A stretch of DNA of 31,811 nucleotides from JBNRMR01 sp050309705. GTDB lineage: Bacteria; Bacillota; Clostridia; Christensenellales; UBA1750. Under the pieces are notes generated by a model. It was given only the letters and a program-made list of their open reading frames with translations, ran no database searches and was not told the origin of the DNA. The translations under genes and the position numbers were made by a program. The stretch spans positions 1 through 31,811 of the forward strand of contig JBNRMR010000034.1 in NCBI GenBank assembly GCA_050309705.1. The letters are read 5' to 3'. Of the stretch, positions 31,789-31,811 are shown piece by piece; position 1 is the stretch's first letter; every line of letters starts with the position of its first letter.

Positions 31789-31811
31789 AGTAAATTGCAT
31801 TAACAGTGTGC

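Overview
The window looks like the chromosome of an anaerobic, spore-former-type Firmicute (Clostridia sensu lato). The evidence is a glycyl-radical enzyme with its radical-SAM activase, a two-subunit iron-sulphur L-serine dehydratase, strong GGAGG-type ribosome binding sites, several TTG starts, and LplA/LplB/LplC-type sugar ABC systems paired with membrane-anchored AraC regulators. The species is not identifiable from the sequence alone.

Region 1 (1-15560, + strand) is a carbohydrate-catabolism locus. In order it holds the tail of a glycyl-radical activase, a divergent glycyl-radical enzyme (GRE), a bicupin, a fusion of a xylose-isomerase-like TIM barrel with a Gfo/Idh/MocA dehydrogenase, a second TIM barrel, an FAD oxidoreductase, two ABC permeases, a solute-binding lipoprotein, a 746-aa membrane AraC regulator, a class I mannose-6-phosphate-isomerase-like protein and a second Gfo/Idh/MocA protein. 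A terminator closes it. Most of the enzyme genes overlap or abut, so they probably act as one pathway: import of a sugar or glycoside, redox/epimerisation/elimination by the Gfo and TIM-barrel proteins, and an oxygen-sensitive radical step by the GRE. The GRE active-site loop does not match the characterised subclasses I know, which makes this the best candidate for an undescribed system here.

Region 2 (about 15560-17660) is a small, visibly AT-richer scar. It holds a broken oxidoreductase-like reading frame, the C-terminal stub of a tyrosine recombinase, a ribbon-helix-helix protein, a 187-aa protein of unknown function, an intact tRNA-Thr(GGU) and a decayed tRNA-Thr copy upstream of it that still has a good promoter. 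It reads as the remains of a mobile element near a tRNA gene.

Region 3 (17877-24813) has a PAS/GAF/GGDEF-type signalling protein with a degenerate GGDEF signature, then a TetR regulator (-) divergent from an ABC ATPase and a 1183-aa FtsX-type permease with a very long coiled-coil hairpin. A perfect 24-bp palindrome and a pair of divergent promoters with overlapping -10 boxes lie between them.

Region 4 (24834-31811) carries, on the - strand, the serine dehydratase subunits sdaAB-sdaAA with a perfect cre-type CcpA site at their promoter, a Ca2+ P-type ATPase with all the main Ca2+-site residues, and a second 742-aa membrane AraC regulator. A strong promoter (TTGACA-17-TAACAT) points out of the right edge, presumably toward the operon this regulator controls.
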